Source: CADEDH01 sp047974625
GTDB lineage: Bacteria; Actinomycetota; Acidimicrobiia; Acidimicrobiales; SZUA-35
NCBI GenBank assembly: GCA_047974625.1
Contig: JBKECK010000102.1
Coordinates: 91,980 to 155,979 of the forward strand
Length of the DNA stretch: 64,000 nucleotides
Reading direction: 5' to 3'
The notes under the pieces are model-generated. The model made no database searches and was not told where the DNA came from. It saw only the letters and a list, made by a program, of their open reading frames with translations. How positions within the stretch are numbered: the stretch's first letter is position 1; every line of letters starts with the position of its first letter. The position numbers and the translations under genes are program-made. Below are positions 35,328-42,788 of the stretch, in pieces.

Positions 35328-36502
35328 GGATTGGCTCCTTTGACGGGGGTGGTGGGGGCGAACACGGCATGTACCGGAGGAATACCCGGTCGTTCACCGG
35401 CGAGGGTCTGGATGAGGGGTTCAAGATCGTCGAACCCGGCCACCTGCCGGGGCAGGTCAGCGAAGGGGTAGCGGCCGGACACCAGGAGATCGAGGGCCGG
35501 CCGGTAGGCGGTGACGTCCACGCCCAGGGCCCCGAGTATGCGGAGCTCCTTGTAGACGATGTGGTCCGGATGGAAGCCCGGGGTCTCGGTGGAGCCCCGC
35601 ACACCGGCCAGCACCACGGTGCCGCCCGGACGGGCCAGGCTGACGGCCTGGGCCAGGGCGGCGGGGGCCTTGGCGGTCACGTCGACCACCACGTCGGCCT
35701 TGGCCCCGACCGCCTGGCGGAGGGCGGCGCTGGGGTCGGTCTCGGCCACGTCGACGGCAAGGTCGACCCCAAACGAGGGAGCCAAAGCCAGCCGTTCGGC
35801 GTCCCGCTCCCCCAGCCCGGTGATCATCACGAAACCTGCCCCAGCCTCCTTGGCCGCGGCCGCGGCGCACAGGCCTCGGATGCCGGGCCCGAGGATGGCC
35901 ACGACGTCGCCAGGCCGGGTTTCGGGCACCTCGACCGCCCACCGGATCCCGGCACCCAGGGGGTTGAACAGGGTGGCCGCCACCGGGTCGAGCCCGTCGG
36001 GGACCGGCAGGAGCATCACGTCAGGGCCGAGGTGAAGGTGGGTGGCGTAGCCCCCGCCTAGGCCCGGGGCGGTGTCGGCGTCGATGAAGCCGATCATCGT
36101 GGCCACCCCGTTGCGAACGCAGCGCCGGTAGTCGCCCCGGAGACACTCCACGCACTCGCGGCACGACTGGAACACCTCCACCGCGACCCGTTGGCCGGCC
36201 TCGACGCCCCAGCGTTCGGCCGCCCGGTCACCCAGGGCCTCCACCACCCCCACCACCTCGTGACCGGGGATGAAGGCGTGCTGGTTGGTGACGTCGCCGG
36301 TGTACTGCTCGTGGTCCGTGCCGCACAGGCCGCACGCCTCGACCCGGAGGATCCCGTCGTCGGGGCCGACCGTGGGCAGCTCGAAGGAGCGGACCTCGAA
36401 CCGGCGGGGCGAGGTAAGGACCATGCCGGTGGCGGTCCCGTCCACCGTGGGGCCGGTCACTGTCGGGCCGGTCACTGTCGTTCTGATCTCTGGTCCGGTC
36501 AC
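35324..36502 (-). CDS. Zinc-dependent alcohol dehydrogenase (MDR family)
   Basis: About 392 aa. The catalytic zinc ligands lie in VEACGLCGTDHEQYTG and IPGHEVVGVVEALG; structural zinc cysteines in FQSCRECVECLRGDYRRC; the Rossmann motif is AILGPGIRGLCAAAAAKEAG (GxGxxG variant). It oxidises an alcohol or reduces an aldehyde with NAD(P). The GTG at 36502 overlaps the CMD stop (GTGA), but a start at ATG 36424 would drop a 26-residue leader with a repeated TVTGP unit, encoded by 15-bp direct repeats, that is not part of the fold. Confidence 0.85.
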   Translation of the reverse strand: MTGPEIRTTVTGPTVTGPTVDGTATGMVLTSPRRFEVRSFELPTVGPDDGILRVEACGLCGTDHEQYTGDVTNQHAFIPGHEVVGVVEALGDRAAERWGVEAGQRVAVEVFQSCRECVECLRGDYRRCVRNGVATMIGFIDADTAPGLGGGYATHLHLGPDVMLLPVPDGLDPVAATLFNPLGAGIRWAVEVPETRPGDVVAILGPGIRGLCAAAAAKEAGAGFVMITGLGERDAERLALAPSFGVDLAVDVAETDPSAALRQAVGAKADVVVDVTAKAPAALAQAVSLARPGGTVVLAGVRGSTETPGFHPDHIVYKELRILGALGVDVTAYRPALDLLVSGRYPFADLPRQVAGFDDLEPLIQTLAGERPGIPPVHAVFAPTTPVKGANP

Positions 36503-37308
36503 GGCTGGATGGCCAGCACGTCGCGGGCCACCAGCATGGCGGTGGTGGCCCGGCTGATCCCGGCGTAGAGCGACAGGTGGCTGATGACCTCGAGGATCTC
36601 GTCGGGCTCGAGGCCGTTGTCGAGACCGGCGGCCACATGATCGGCCAGAGCCACCTCCGCCCCCTGGGTGGTGAGGATGGACAGGACCACGATCGACCGG
36701 TCCCGGGGGGACAGCTCGGGCCGGGCCCACACCTCGCCCAGGTTCCACCGGAAGGCGACCTCCCCGACATGGCCCAGCCGGTCGATCAGGTCCACCAGGA
36801 CCTCCTCGGCACTGGCCGGGCCCTGGTTGACCACGATCGAGGACAGGGCCGCTTCGGCGTCGCGCTCATGGTCGTCCTTGGGCGCCGCGCCGGTGCGGGG
36901 CGGCAGCTTGTCGACCCCGAGGCCAATGCGGAGCCCCTCGTCGATGTGGCGGGCGGCAGCCATGGCAGCCGGGAAACCGGCGTAGGCGGCCACCATGGGC
37001 AGGATCTCCTCGATCTCCACCTGGGTCAGCCCGTGGCGGAGGGCGATCTGGGTGTGGCCGACCAGTTCCTCGTCCCGGGCCTGGGTGGCCAGGGTGGTGA
37101 CCACCAGCAGGGACCGGTCACGCCGCGACAGCTGTGGCCGGCTCCACATCTCCCCGACGGTCTCGAAGGCGAACGTGCCGAGGGGCCCCAGACGGCGGGC
37201 GAACACGGCGGCCACCTTCTCGGGTTCGGCCTCGGGCACGAAGATGCGGAACGTGGTTGCCGCAGCTTCCCAACGTTCCGCGTGGGTACGGGACTGAGGA
37301 TGGTCCAT
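36499..37308 (-). CDS. Tandem carboxymuconolactone decarboxylase (CMD/AhpD-like) protein
   Basis: 269 aa made of two homologous halves. The pattern SRRDRSLLVVTTLATQ...HTQIALRHGLTQVEIEEIL...VAAYAGFPAA recurs as SPRDRSIVVLSILTTQ...DHVAAGLDNGLEPDEILEVI...LSLYAGISRA. Neither half has the CxxC of AhpD, so peroxidase activity is unlikely and a CMD-type decarboxylase/lactone role or a structural one is more likely. First gene of an overlapping three-gene operon with a zinc ADH and a thioesterase. Its promoter region holds a perfect inverted repeat. Confidence 0.85.
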   Translation of the reverse strand: MDHPQSRTHAERWEAAATTFRIFVPEAEPEKVAAVFARRLGPLGTFAFETVGEMWSRPQLSRRDRSLLVVTTLATQARDEELVGHTQIALRHGLTQVEIEEILPMVAAYAGFPAAMAAARHIDEGLRIGLGVDKLPPRTGAAPKDDHERDAEAALSSIVVNQGPASAEEVLVDLIDRLGHVGEVAFRWNLGEVWARPELSPRDRSIVVLSILTTQGAEVALADHVAAGLDNGLEPDEILEVISHLSLYAGISRATTAMLVARDVLAIQP

Positions 37309-37358
37309 GGCTCGTGGCCCTTCTTCCGGAGACCGCCGACCTTGTTACCGGATCAGCG

Positions 37359-37388
37359 ACAGGTGCTATCCGTATCGTAATCACCTGT
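37359..37388 (-). promoter_or_regulatory. Operator-like inverted repeat around the CMD operon promoter
   Basis: ACAGGTG at 37359-37365 and CACCTGT at 37382-37388 are a perfect 7-bp inverted repeat with a 16-nt spacer, about 50 nt upstream of the CMD start. On the minus strand the spacer reads TTACGATACGGATAG, holding a TACGAT -10-like hexamer. A repressor dimer bound here would cover the promoter. Confidence 0.5.
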
Positions 37389-37477
37389 GACGATAGTCCC
37401 GCAAGTTCACGGACCACACGATTTCCAACCGGACGGGTGGTCGACGGGTCGACAGCTGGGTGGACGGACGGACTATC

Positions 37478-38947
37478 TCAGCGGTGGAGGGGGCGGCCGA
37501 GGGCGGCCGCCGCGGCCTCCGCCACGGCTTCGCCGACGGTGGGGTGGGTGTGGATGGTGCCGGTGAGGTCCTCGAGGCGGGCCGCCATCTCGATCATGAG
37601 GGTCAGCTCCGCGGCCAGTTCGGACACCTCGACCCCGACGGCCTGGGCCCCGAGCACGAGATGGTCGTCGGCCCGGGCTACCACCCGGACGAACCCGTCG
37701 GTGTGGTGGCGGGTCATGGCCCGACCGTTGGCGGCCAGGGGGAACCCGCCGACCAGGATCCCGTCGCCGCCGCCCCCGACGGCGGCCGCCGCGGCAGCTG
37801 GGTCGAGGCCGACCGAGACGATCTCGGGGTCGGAGAAAACAACGGCGGGGATGGCGGCCGGGTCGAACACGGCTGGGCCCCCGGCGATGGCCTCGGCCAC
37901 CACCTCGGCCTGCGCCATGGCCCGGTGGGCCAGCATCGGTTCGCCGGTGAGGTCGCCGATGGCCCACACATTGCGCATGGAGGTGGCGCATCGCCCATCG
38001 ACGGCAACGAAGGGGCCGCTGCGCTCGACCGGCAACCGATCCAGACCCCACCCGGTCACCGCCGGGGTCCGACCCACGGTGACCAGCACCCGTTCGGCTG
38101 GGATGGCCGGTCTGCCGGGGCCGCGCCCGTGCGGTCCACCGGTTCCGTCATCCTTCAACCCTCGACCACCGTTGGCCGAACAGGCGGTGGGGGCGAGGGC
38201 CAGGCGACCGTCGCGATACGCGCCGGCTCGGCTCGAGGTGAGTACCGTGACGTCGAGGGCGTCAAGCCGTCGTTCGACCGGAGCCACCAGCTCCCGGTCG
38301 TACCCGGGCAGGATCCGGTCGGTGGCCTCGATGAGGGTGACGTGGCTGCCCAGCTTGGCGAACGCGGTTCCGAGCTCGACGCCGATGTAGCCGCCGCCGA
38401 CCACAGCCAGGGTGGGGGGGACGACGGTGAGGTCAAGGGCTTCGGTGGACGAGAGGACGTGACCGCCGAACGGGAGCTCGGGGAGTTCCACCGGCACCGA
38501 GCCGGTGGCGAGGACGAGATGGTCGGCGGTGACCCGCACCACCGACCCGTCGGGCCGGACCACGTCCGCCGTCTTGCCGTCCACCACCGTGGCCCGGCCT
38601 ACGACCAGTTCGGTACCGGCCCGTTTCAGGAGACCGCCCACCCCGGAGGTGAGCCGGTCGACGATGCCGTCCTTCCAGGACACGGTGGTGGCCAGGTCGA
38701 TCGTCGGGTCGGCCACGGTGATCCCCGTCGGGGTCCCGGTCACGGCCGCGGTAGCCCGGGCGAACTCGTCGGCGGCGTGGATGAGGGCCTTGGACGGGAT
38801 GCAGCCCACGTTGAGGCAGGTCCCGCCGGGCGGGTTGACGTCCACCACCACCGTGTCGAGGCCGTGCTGCCCGCACCGGATCCCGGCCACGTAGCCGGCG
38901 GGTCCGCCACCGATGATGAGAACGTGGGCGGAACGGGCGTCGGTCAT
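37478..38947 (-). CDS. lpdA: Dihydrolipoamide dehydrogenase (E3)
   Basis: 489 aa, pyridine nucleotide-disulfide oxidoreductase. FAD site LIIGGGPAGYVAGIR, redox disulfide GGTCLNVGCIPSK (C44/C49), NAD site VVGGGYIGVELG, and the second FAD motif VWAIGDLTGEPMLAH followed by the C-terminal dimerisation HTHPTVGEAVAEA (catalytic His-Glu). It reoxidises dihydrolipoyl groups of the E2 core. An extra Gly/Pro/Arg-rich stretch of about 20 residues lies near 270-290, before ERVLVTVGRTP. ATG at 38947 overlaps the E2 stop by 4 nt. Fourth gene of the 2-oxoacid dehydrogenase operon. Confidence 0.93.
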   Translation of the reverse strand: MTDARSAHVLIIGGGPAGYVAGIRCGQHGLDTVVVDVNPPGGTCLNVGCIPSKALIHAADEFARATAAVTGTPTGITVADPTIDLATTVSWKDGIVDRLTSGVGGLLKRAGTELVVGRATVVDGKTADVVRPDGSVVRVTADHLVLATGSVPVELPELPFGGHVLSSTEALDLTVVPPTLAVVGGGYIGVELGTAFAKLGSHVTLIEATDRILPGYDRELVAPVERRLDALDVTVLTSSRAGAYRDGRLALAPTACSANGGRGLKDDGTGGPHGRGPGRPAIPAERVLVTVGRTPAVTGWGLDRLPVERSGPFVAVDGRCATSMRNVWAIGDLTGEPMLAHRAMAQAEVVAEAIAGGPAVFDPAAIPAVVFSDPEIVSVGLDPAAAAAAVGGGGDGILVGGFPLAANGRAMTRHHTDGFVRVVARADDHLVLGAQAVGVEVSELAAELTLMIEMAARLEDLTGTIHTHPTVGEAVAEAAAAALGRPLHR

Positions 38948-40269
38948 GGCCGGTCGACGAACAGGAGGGCCGGGTGTTCGAGCCGCCGCTTGAGGGCCTG
39001 GACGAAGTTCGCCGCGTCCCAGCCGTCGATGACCCGGTGGTCGAACGAGGACGACAGGTTCATCATGGTGCGGGGGGCGAACGCGCCGTCGATCCACACC
39101 GGGCGGACGGCCATCTTGTTGACCCCGACGATGGCCACCTCGGGCCGGTTGACGACCGGGGTGGTGACCAGGCCGCCGAGAGGGCCAAGGCTGGTGACCG
39201 TGATGGTGGACCCCGACAGCTGGTCCCGGGTGGCGGTTCCGGCCCGGGCCGCGGCGGCCAGACCGGCGATCCGGGCCGCGCACGACCAGATGGTGTCGGT
39301 CTCGGCGTGGCGGAGAACCGACACCACGAGGCCACCCCCGGTCTGGGTGGCCACCCCGACGTGGACCCCGCCGAAGCGGCGGAGGACCTCACCGGCCGGG
39401 TCACCGTCGTCGAGCACGTGGGCGTTGATATCGGGGAAGTCGGGCAGGACCACGACCAGGGCCCGGATCAGGAACGGGAGGACGGTGAGGTGGGCGGACC
39501 CGTCGGGCCGGGAATCGTTGAGCTCCCGGCGGAGTCGTTCGAGCTCGGTGACGTCGACCTCGTCGACGTAGGTGATATGGGGGATCGTCGACACTGACGC
39601 CACCAGGTTACGGGCGATCTGGCGACGGAGGCCGACGATGGGCACGTCGTCGACCCGGTCGTCCGGTGGCCGCAGACCGGCGGCGGGGGCCGGCGCACCC
39701 GGCCCGACGGCGGCCAGGTGGGTGTCAAGGTCCTCGTGGGTGATCCGCCCGGCCGGTCCGGTGCCAGTGACCACGGCCAGGTCGAGCCCGACCGCCCGGG
39801 CCCGGGCCCGCACCGCCGGAGCCGCCCTGGGCCGTGCCGCGCCCGTGTCCCCCGACCGGGGTGCCACCGGCCGGGACCGGGGACCCTGGGCCGGCCACGC
39901 GGCCGGGGACCGGCTGGCGTCGGAGGCCGGAGACGGGGCCGCGCCGTGGGCCGGATCGACGCCCGGGACCGACGGGACCGCAGCCGGGGCCGCGGCCGGG
40001 GACGGGCCGGCGGGGGCTGGCTCACCGGCCGCGCTCTCCAGTTCGAGGAGGGGATTGCCCACGGCGAGGACGTCGCCGATGTGGCCGTGGGTGGCCGTTA
40101 TCCGGCCCGCCGCCGGTGACGGGATCTCCACGTTGACCTTGTCGCTCATGACCTCGGCCAGGACCTGGTTGCGGGTCACGTGGTCGCCGGGCTCCACCGA
40201 CCAGGAGACCAGCTCCACCTCGGCCACCCCCTCGCCCACGTCTGGCACCTTGATGACCAGGGTGCTCAT
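38944..40269 (-). CDS. bkdC: Branched-chain 2-oxoacid dehydrogenase E2 (dihydrolipoamide acyltransferase)
   Basis: 441 aa. Lipoyl domain at 3-77 with the lipoylated K44 in VMSDKVNVEIPSP; a 60-residue Ala/Pro linker; an E1/E3-binding subdomain (ARPRAAPAVRARARAVGLDLAVV...GRITHEDL); and an acyltransferase domain ending in SFDHRVIDGWDAA, with the catalytic HxxxDG. MSDKVNVEI rather than ETDKATVEI is frequent in branched-chain enzymes, supporting that substrate class. ATG at 40269 begins directly with the lipoyl strand. Confidence 0.92.
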   Translation of the reverse strand: MSTLVIKVPDVGEGVAEVELVSWSVEPGDHVTRNQVLAEVMSDKVNVEIPSPAAGRITATHGHIGDVLAVGNPLLELESAAGEPAPAGPSPAAAPAAVPSVPGVDPAHGAAPSPASDASRSPAAWPAQGPRSRPVAPRSGDTGAARPRAAPAVRARARAVGLDLAVVTGTGPAGRITHEDLDTHLAAVGPGAPAPAAGLRPPDDRVDDVPIVGLRRQIARNLVASVSTIPHITYVDEVDVTELERLRRELNDSRPDGSAHLTVLPFLIRALVVVLPDFPDINAHVLDDGDPAGEVLRRFGGVHVGVATQTGGGLVVSVLRHAETDTIWSCAARIAGLAAAARAGTATRDQLSGSTITVTSLGPLGGLVTTPVVNRPEVAIVGVNKMAVRPVWIDGAFAPRTMMNLSSSFDHRVIDGWDAANFVQALKRRLEHPALLFVDRP

Positions 40270-40321
40270 CGGAGACCGGCCTCGCTCGGGACGGCCGGTC
40301 CGGCGGCGGGCGGCGGGGCCG

Positions 40322-41383
40322 TCATCGGTACTCGACCACCTCTCGCATGGCCCGTCCAACCCGGTCCGGTCCCGGGAAGTAGGCCCACTCCTGGCCCGTG
40401 GGGTACGGGGTGTCCCAGCCGGTCACCCGGATGATCGGGGCCTCGAGCAGGTCGAAGCACCGCTCCTGGACCTGGGCGGCCAGTTCTGCCCCGAACCCGC
40501 TGGTCCGGGTGGCTTCGTGGGCGATGACGCAACGTCCCGTCCTGGAGATCGAGGCGACGATGGTCTCTACGTCCAAGGGCAGCAGGGTGCGGAGATCGAT
40601 GACCTCGGCGTCGATCCCCTGCTCCTCGGCCGCCCGGAGGGCCACGTGGACCAGGGTGCCGTACACGAGCACCGTCACCTCAGCCCCCGGGCGGGACACG
40701 GCGGCCCGGCCGAGGGGCACGGTGTAGTAGCCCTCCGGCACGGCCGAGGCCGGATGGCGGGACCACGGCTCGACGGGCCGGTCGTGGTGGCCGTCGAAGG
40801 GGCCGTTGTACAGCCGTTTGGGTTCGAGGAAGATGACGGGGTCGGGGTCCTCGATGGCCGCGATGAGGAGCCCCTTGGCGTCGTGTGGGTTGGACGGCAT
40901 CACCGTCTTGAGCCCGGCCACGTGCGTGAACAGGGCCTCCGGGCTCTGGGAGTGGGTCTGGCCACCCCGGATCCCGCCCCCCACCGGCATCCGCACCACG
41001 AGCGGGGCGGTGAACCCACCGGCGGAACGCGACCGGAGGCGGGCCGCCTCCGAGACGATCTGGTCGTAGCCGGGGTACATGTAGTCGGCGAACTGGATCT
41101 CGGCCACCGGCCGCAGCCCGTAGGCGGCCATGCCCACCGCCGTACCCACGATGCCGCTCTCGGAGATGGGGGTGTCGAACGAGCGGTGCCGGCCGAACTC
41201 CTGCTGGAGGCCCTCGGTGCAGCGAAACACGCCGCCGAAGTAGCCGGCGTCCTCCCCGAAGGAAACCACCCGCTCGTCCCGGGCCATCATGACTCGCAGG
41301 GCATCGCGGATGGCCTGGATCATGTTCATCGTCTCCACCGACCCAGTGGTGGCCGTCGCTTGATCGGAGCCGGTGGTGGTCAT
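40322..41383 (-). CDS. bkdB: 2-oxoisovalerate dehydrogenase E1 beta subunit
   Basis: 353 aa, transketolase pyrimidine-domain protein. MNMIQAIRDALRVMMARDERV, VVSFGEDAGYFGGVF with the TPP-activating Glu, FDTPISESGIVGTAVGMA, EIQFADYMYPGYDQIVSEAA and GGIRGGQTHSQSPEA are typical of BCKDH/PDH E1 beta; C-terminal VLVYGTLVHVALRAAEE lies in the transketolase-C domain. It pairs with the adjacent alpha subunit to decarboxylate branched-chain 2-oxoacids. Start ATG at 41383, 3 nt after the E1 alpha stop. Confidence 0.92.
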   Translation of the reverse strand: MTTTGSDQATATTGSVETMNMIQAIRDALRVMMARDERVVSFGEDAGYFGGVFRCTEGLQQEFGRHRSFDTPISESGIVGTAVGMAAYGLRPVAEIQFADYMYPGYDQIVSEAARLRSRSAGGFTAPLVVRMPVGGGIRGGQTHSQSPEALFTHVAGLKTVMPSNPHDAKGLLIAAIEDPDPVIFLEPKRLYNGPFDGHHDRPVEPWSRHPASAVPEGYYTVPLGRAAVSRPGAEVTVLVYGTLVHVALRAAEEQGIDAEVIDLRTLLPLDVETIVASISRTGRCVIAHEATRTSGFGAELAAQVQERCFDLLEAPIIRVTGWDTPYPTGQEWAYFPGPDRVGRAMREVVEYR

Positions 41384-41386
41384 CGG

Positions 41387-42643
41387 TCAGACCCCCAGTT
41401 CCCGCCGCTGCTCGATCAGGTGGGGCGGCATGTCGGCGTAGACGTATTCGAACATGTGGGAGGCTCCCACCGGGGGGCCGGAGTTCATCGTCCCCAGCTT
41501 CTCGGCCTCCTCCACCGTGGACACCACCCGGGCCGTGATCTCCTCCGCCTGGGCGTCGAGCTCGGCCTCGGTGGCGTGGCCCTCCACCAGGAGGTGGCGC
41601 CGGAGCCGGTCGATCGGATCACCCAGGGGCCAGGAGGTGGCGGCCGTGGCCGACCGATAGCGGCTGGGGTCGTCGGCCGAGGAGTGGCTGCCCATGCGGT
41701 AGGTGATCCACTCGATCAGGGTGGGCCCGTGGCCGGCCCGGGCCCGGGCGGTGGCCCATTCGGTCACCGCGTACACAGCCAGGAGGTCGTTGCCGTCGGC
41801 CCGCATGGTGGGCAGGCCGTAGCCGGTGCCCCGCTGGGCGAAGGTGGCCGCCTGGCCGCCGGCGATCCCCTGGAAGCTGGAGATCGCCCACTGGTTGTTC
41901 ACGATGCTGATGATCACCGGTGGCTGGTAGACCGAGGCGAACACCAGGGCGGAGTGGAAGTCGTTCTCGGCGGTCGAGCCCTCGCCGGTCCAGCCGACGG
42001 CCACGTTCCGCCGGCCCTGGATGGCCGAGGCCATGGCCCACCCGACCGCCTGGGGGAGCTGGGTGGCCAGGTTGCCGGACACGGAGAAGAAGCCCTTCTC
42101 CGGCACCGAGTGGAGGGCCGGGAGCTGGGCCCCCTTGAGCCGGTCGCCCGAGTTCGACAGGAGCTGGCAACTCATCTCCATCAGGGAGTGCCCGTTGGCG
42201 ATCAGCAGGCCGGACTGGCGGTAGGTGGGGAAGTGCATGTCCAGGCCGGGTCCGTAGCCGGGTGAACTGGCGTCGACCGCCATGGCCGCACCGACGGCCA
42301 CCGCCTCCTCCCCCCGGGACTGGATGGCGAACGCCGCCTTGCCCTGACGCTGGAGCAGCATGGCCTGCTGGTCGAACACCATGGTCTCCACCATGTGGCC
42401 GAGGGCCCGGATCAGCTGGTCGGGGGGAAGCTCCGGCGCCCACTCCCCCACCGAGCGACCCTCGTCGTCGAGGACCCGGATGATGGTGCCGGTGTAGGGC
42501 AGGGTCTCGATGGGGTGGACGTCGATCGGGGGCCGGGGCCCGTCACCGGCCGGCGGGATGTACAGGTGGGAGAAGTTCGGCTCGTCTCCCGGCCGGGCCG
42601 GTGGCTCCGGGACCGACAGCGTGAAGGCATCCCCCTCGACCAT
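41387..42643 (-). CDS. bkdA: 2-oxoisovalerate dehydrogenase E1 alpha subunit
   Basis: 418 aa. The TPP motif VGWTGEGSTAENDFH...IVNNQWAIS (GDG-like GEG ... NN) and MGSHSSADDPSRYR (phosphorylation-loop region) are seen. An N-terminal arm of about 70 residues (PPIDVHPIETLPYTGTI...) distinguishes branched-chain E1 alpha from pyruvate E1 alpha, supporting a bkd function for the operon. ATG at 42643 or an adjacent GTG at 42646 can serve as start. It heads the E1a-E1b-E2-E3 operon, whose product yields isobutyryl-, isovaleryl- and 2-methylbutyryl-CoA. Confidence 0.92.
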   Translation of the reverse strand: MVEGDAFTLSVPEPPARPGDEPNFSHLYIPPAGDGPRPPIDVHPIETLPYTGTIIRVLDDEGRSVGEWAPELPPDQLIRALGHMVETMVFDQQAMLLQRQGKAAFAIQSRGEEAVAVGAAMAVDASSPGYGPGLDMHFPTYRQSGLLIANGHSLMEMSCQLLSNSGDRLKGAQLPALHSVPEKGFFSVSGNLATQLPQAVGWAMASAIQGRRNVAVGWTGEGSTAENDFHSALVFASVYQPPVIISIVNNQWAISSFQGIAGGQAATFAQRGTGYGLPTMRADGNDLLAVYAVTEWATARARAGHGPTLIEWITYRMGSHSSADDPSRYRSATAATSWPLGDPIDRLRRHLLVEGHATEAELDAQAEEITARVVSTVEEAEKLGTMNSGPPVGASHMFEYVYADMPPHLIEQRRELGV

Positions 42644-42688
42644 CACCCGATCTTATGACACCCGGCACGTGGGCGGTGGACTGGGCGG

Positions 42689-42733
42689 ACGGTCGGACCT
42701 GCGGCCCGGCCCGGTCGCGGCCGTCCCGACCGT
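42689..42733 (-). terminator. Possible terminator downstream of the MmpL gene
   Basis: ACGGTCGG (42689-42696) and CCGACCGT (42726-42733) are an 8-bp inverted repeat with a 29-nt GC-rich loop, about 56 nt past the MmpL stop and before the bkd operon start. The loop itself can pair (GGCCCGGCC). Weak evidence. Confidence 0.3.
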
Positions 42734-42788
42734 GGAAGGCTCCTGTCCGGCGGAGCAACCACGGCCGGGGACGGGTAGACCGGACCCG

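Noticed and set aside
37141..39571. Long plus-strand frames across the lpdA/E2 region
   Set aside because: Antisense to E3 and E2 genes with complete catalytic motifs; the plus-strand protein has no recognisable domain.
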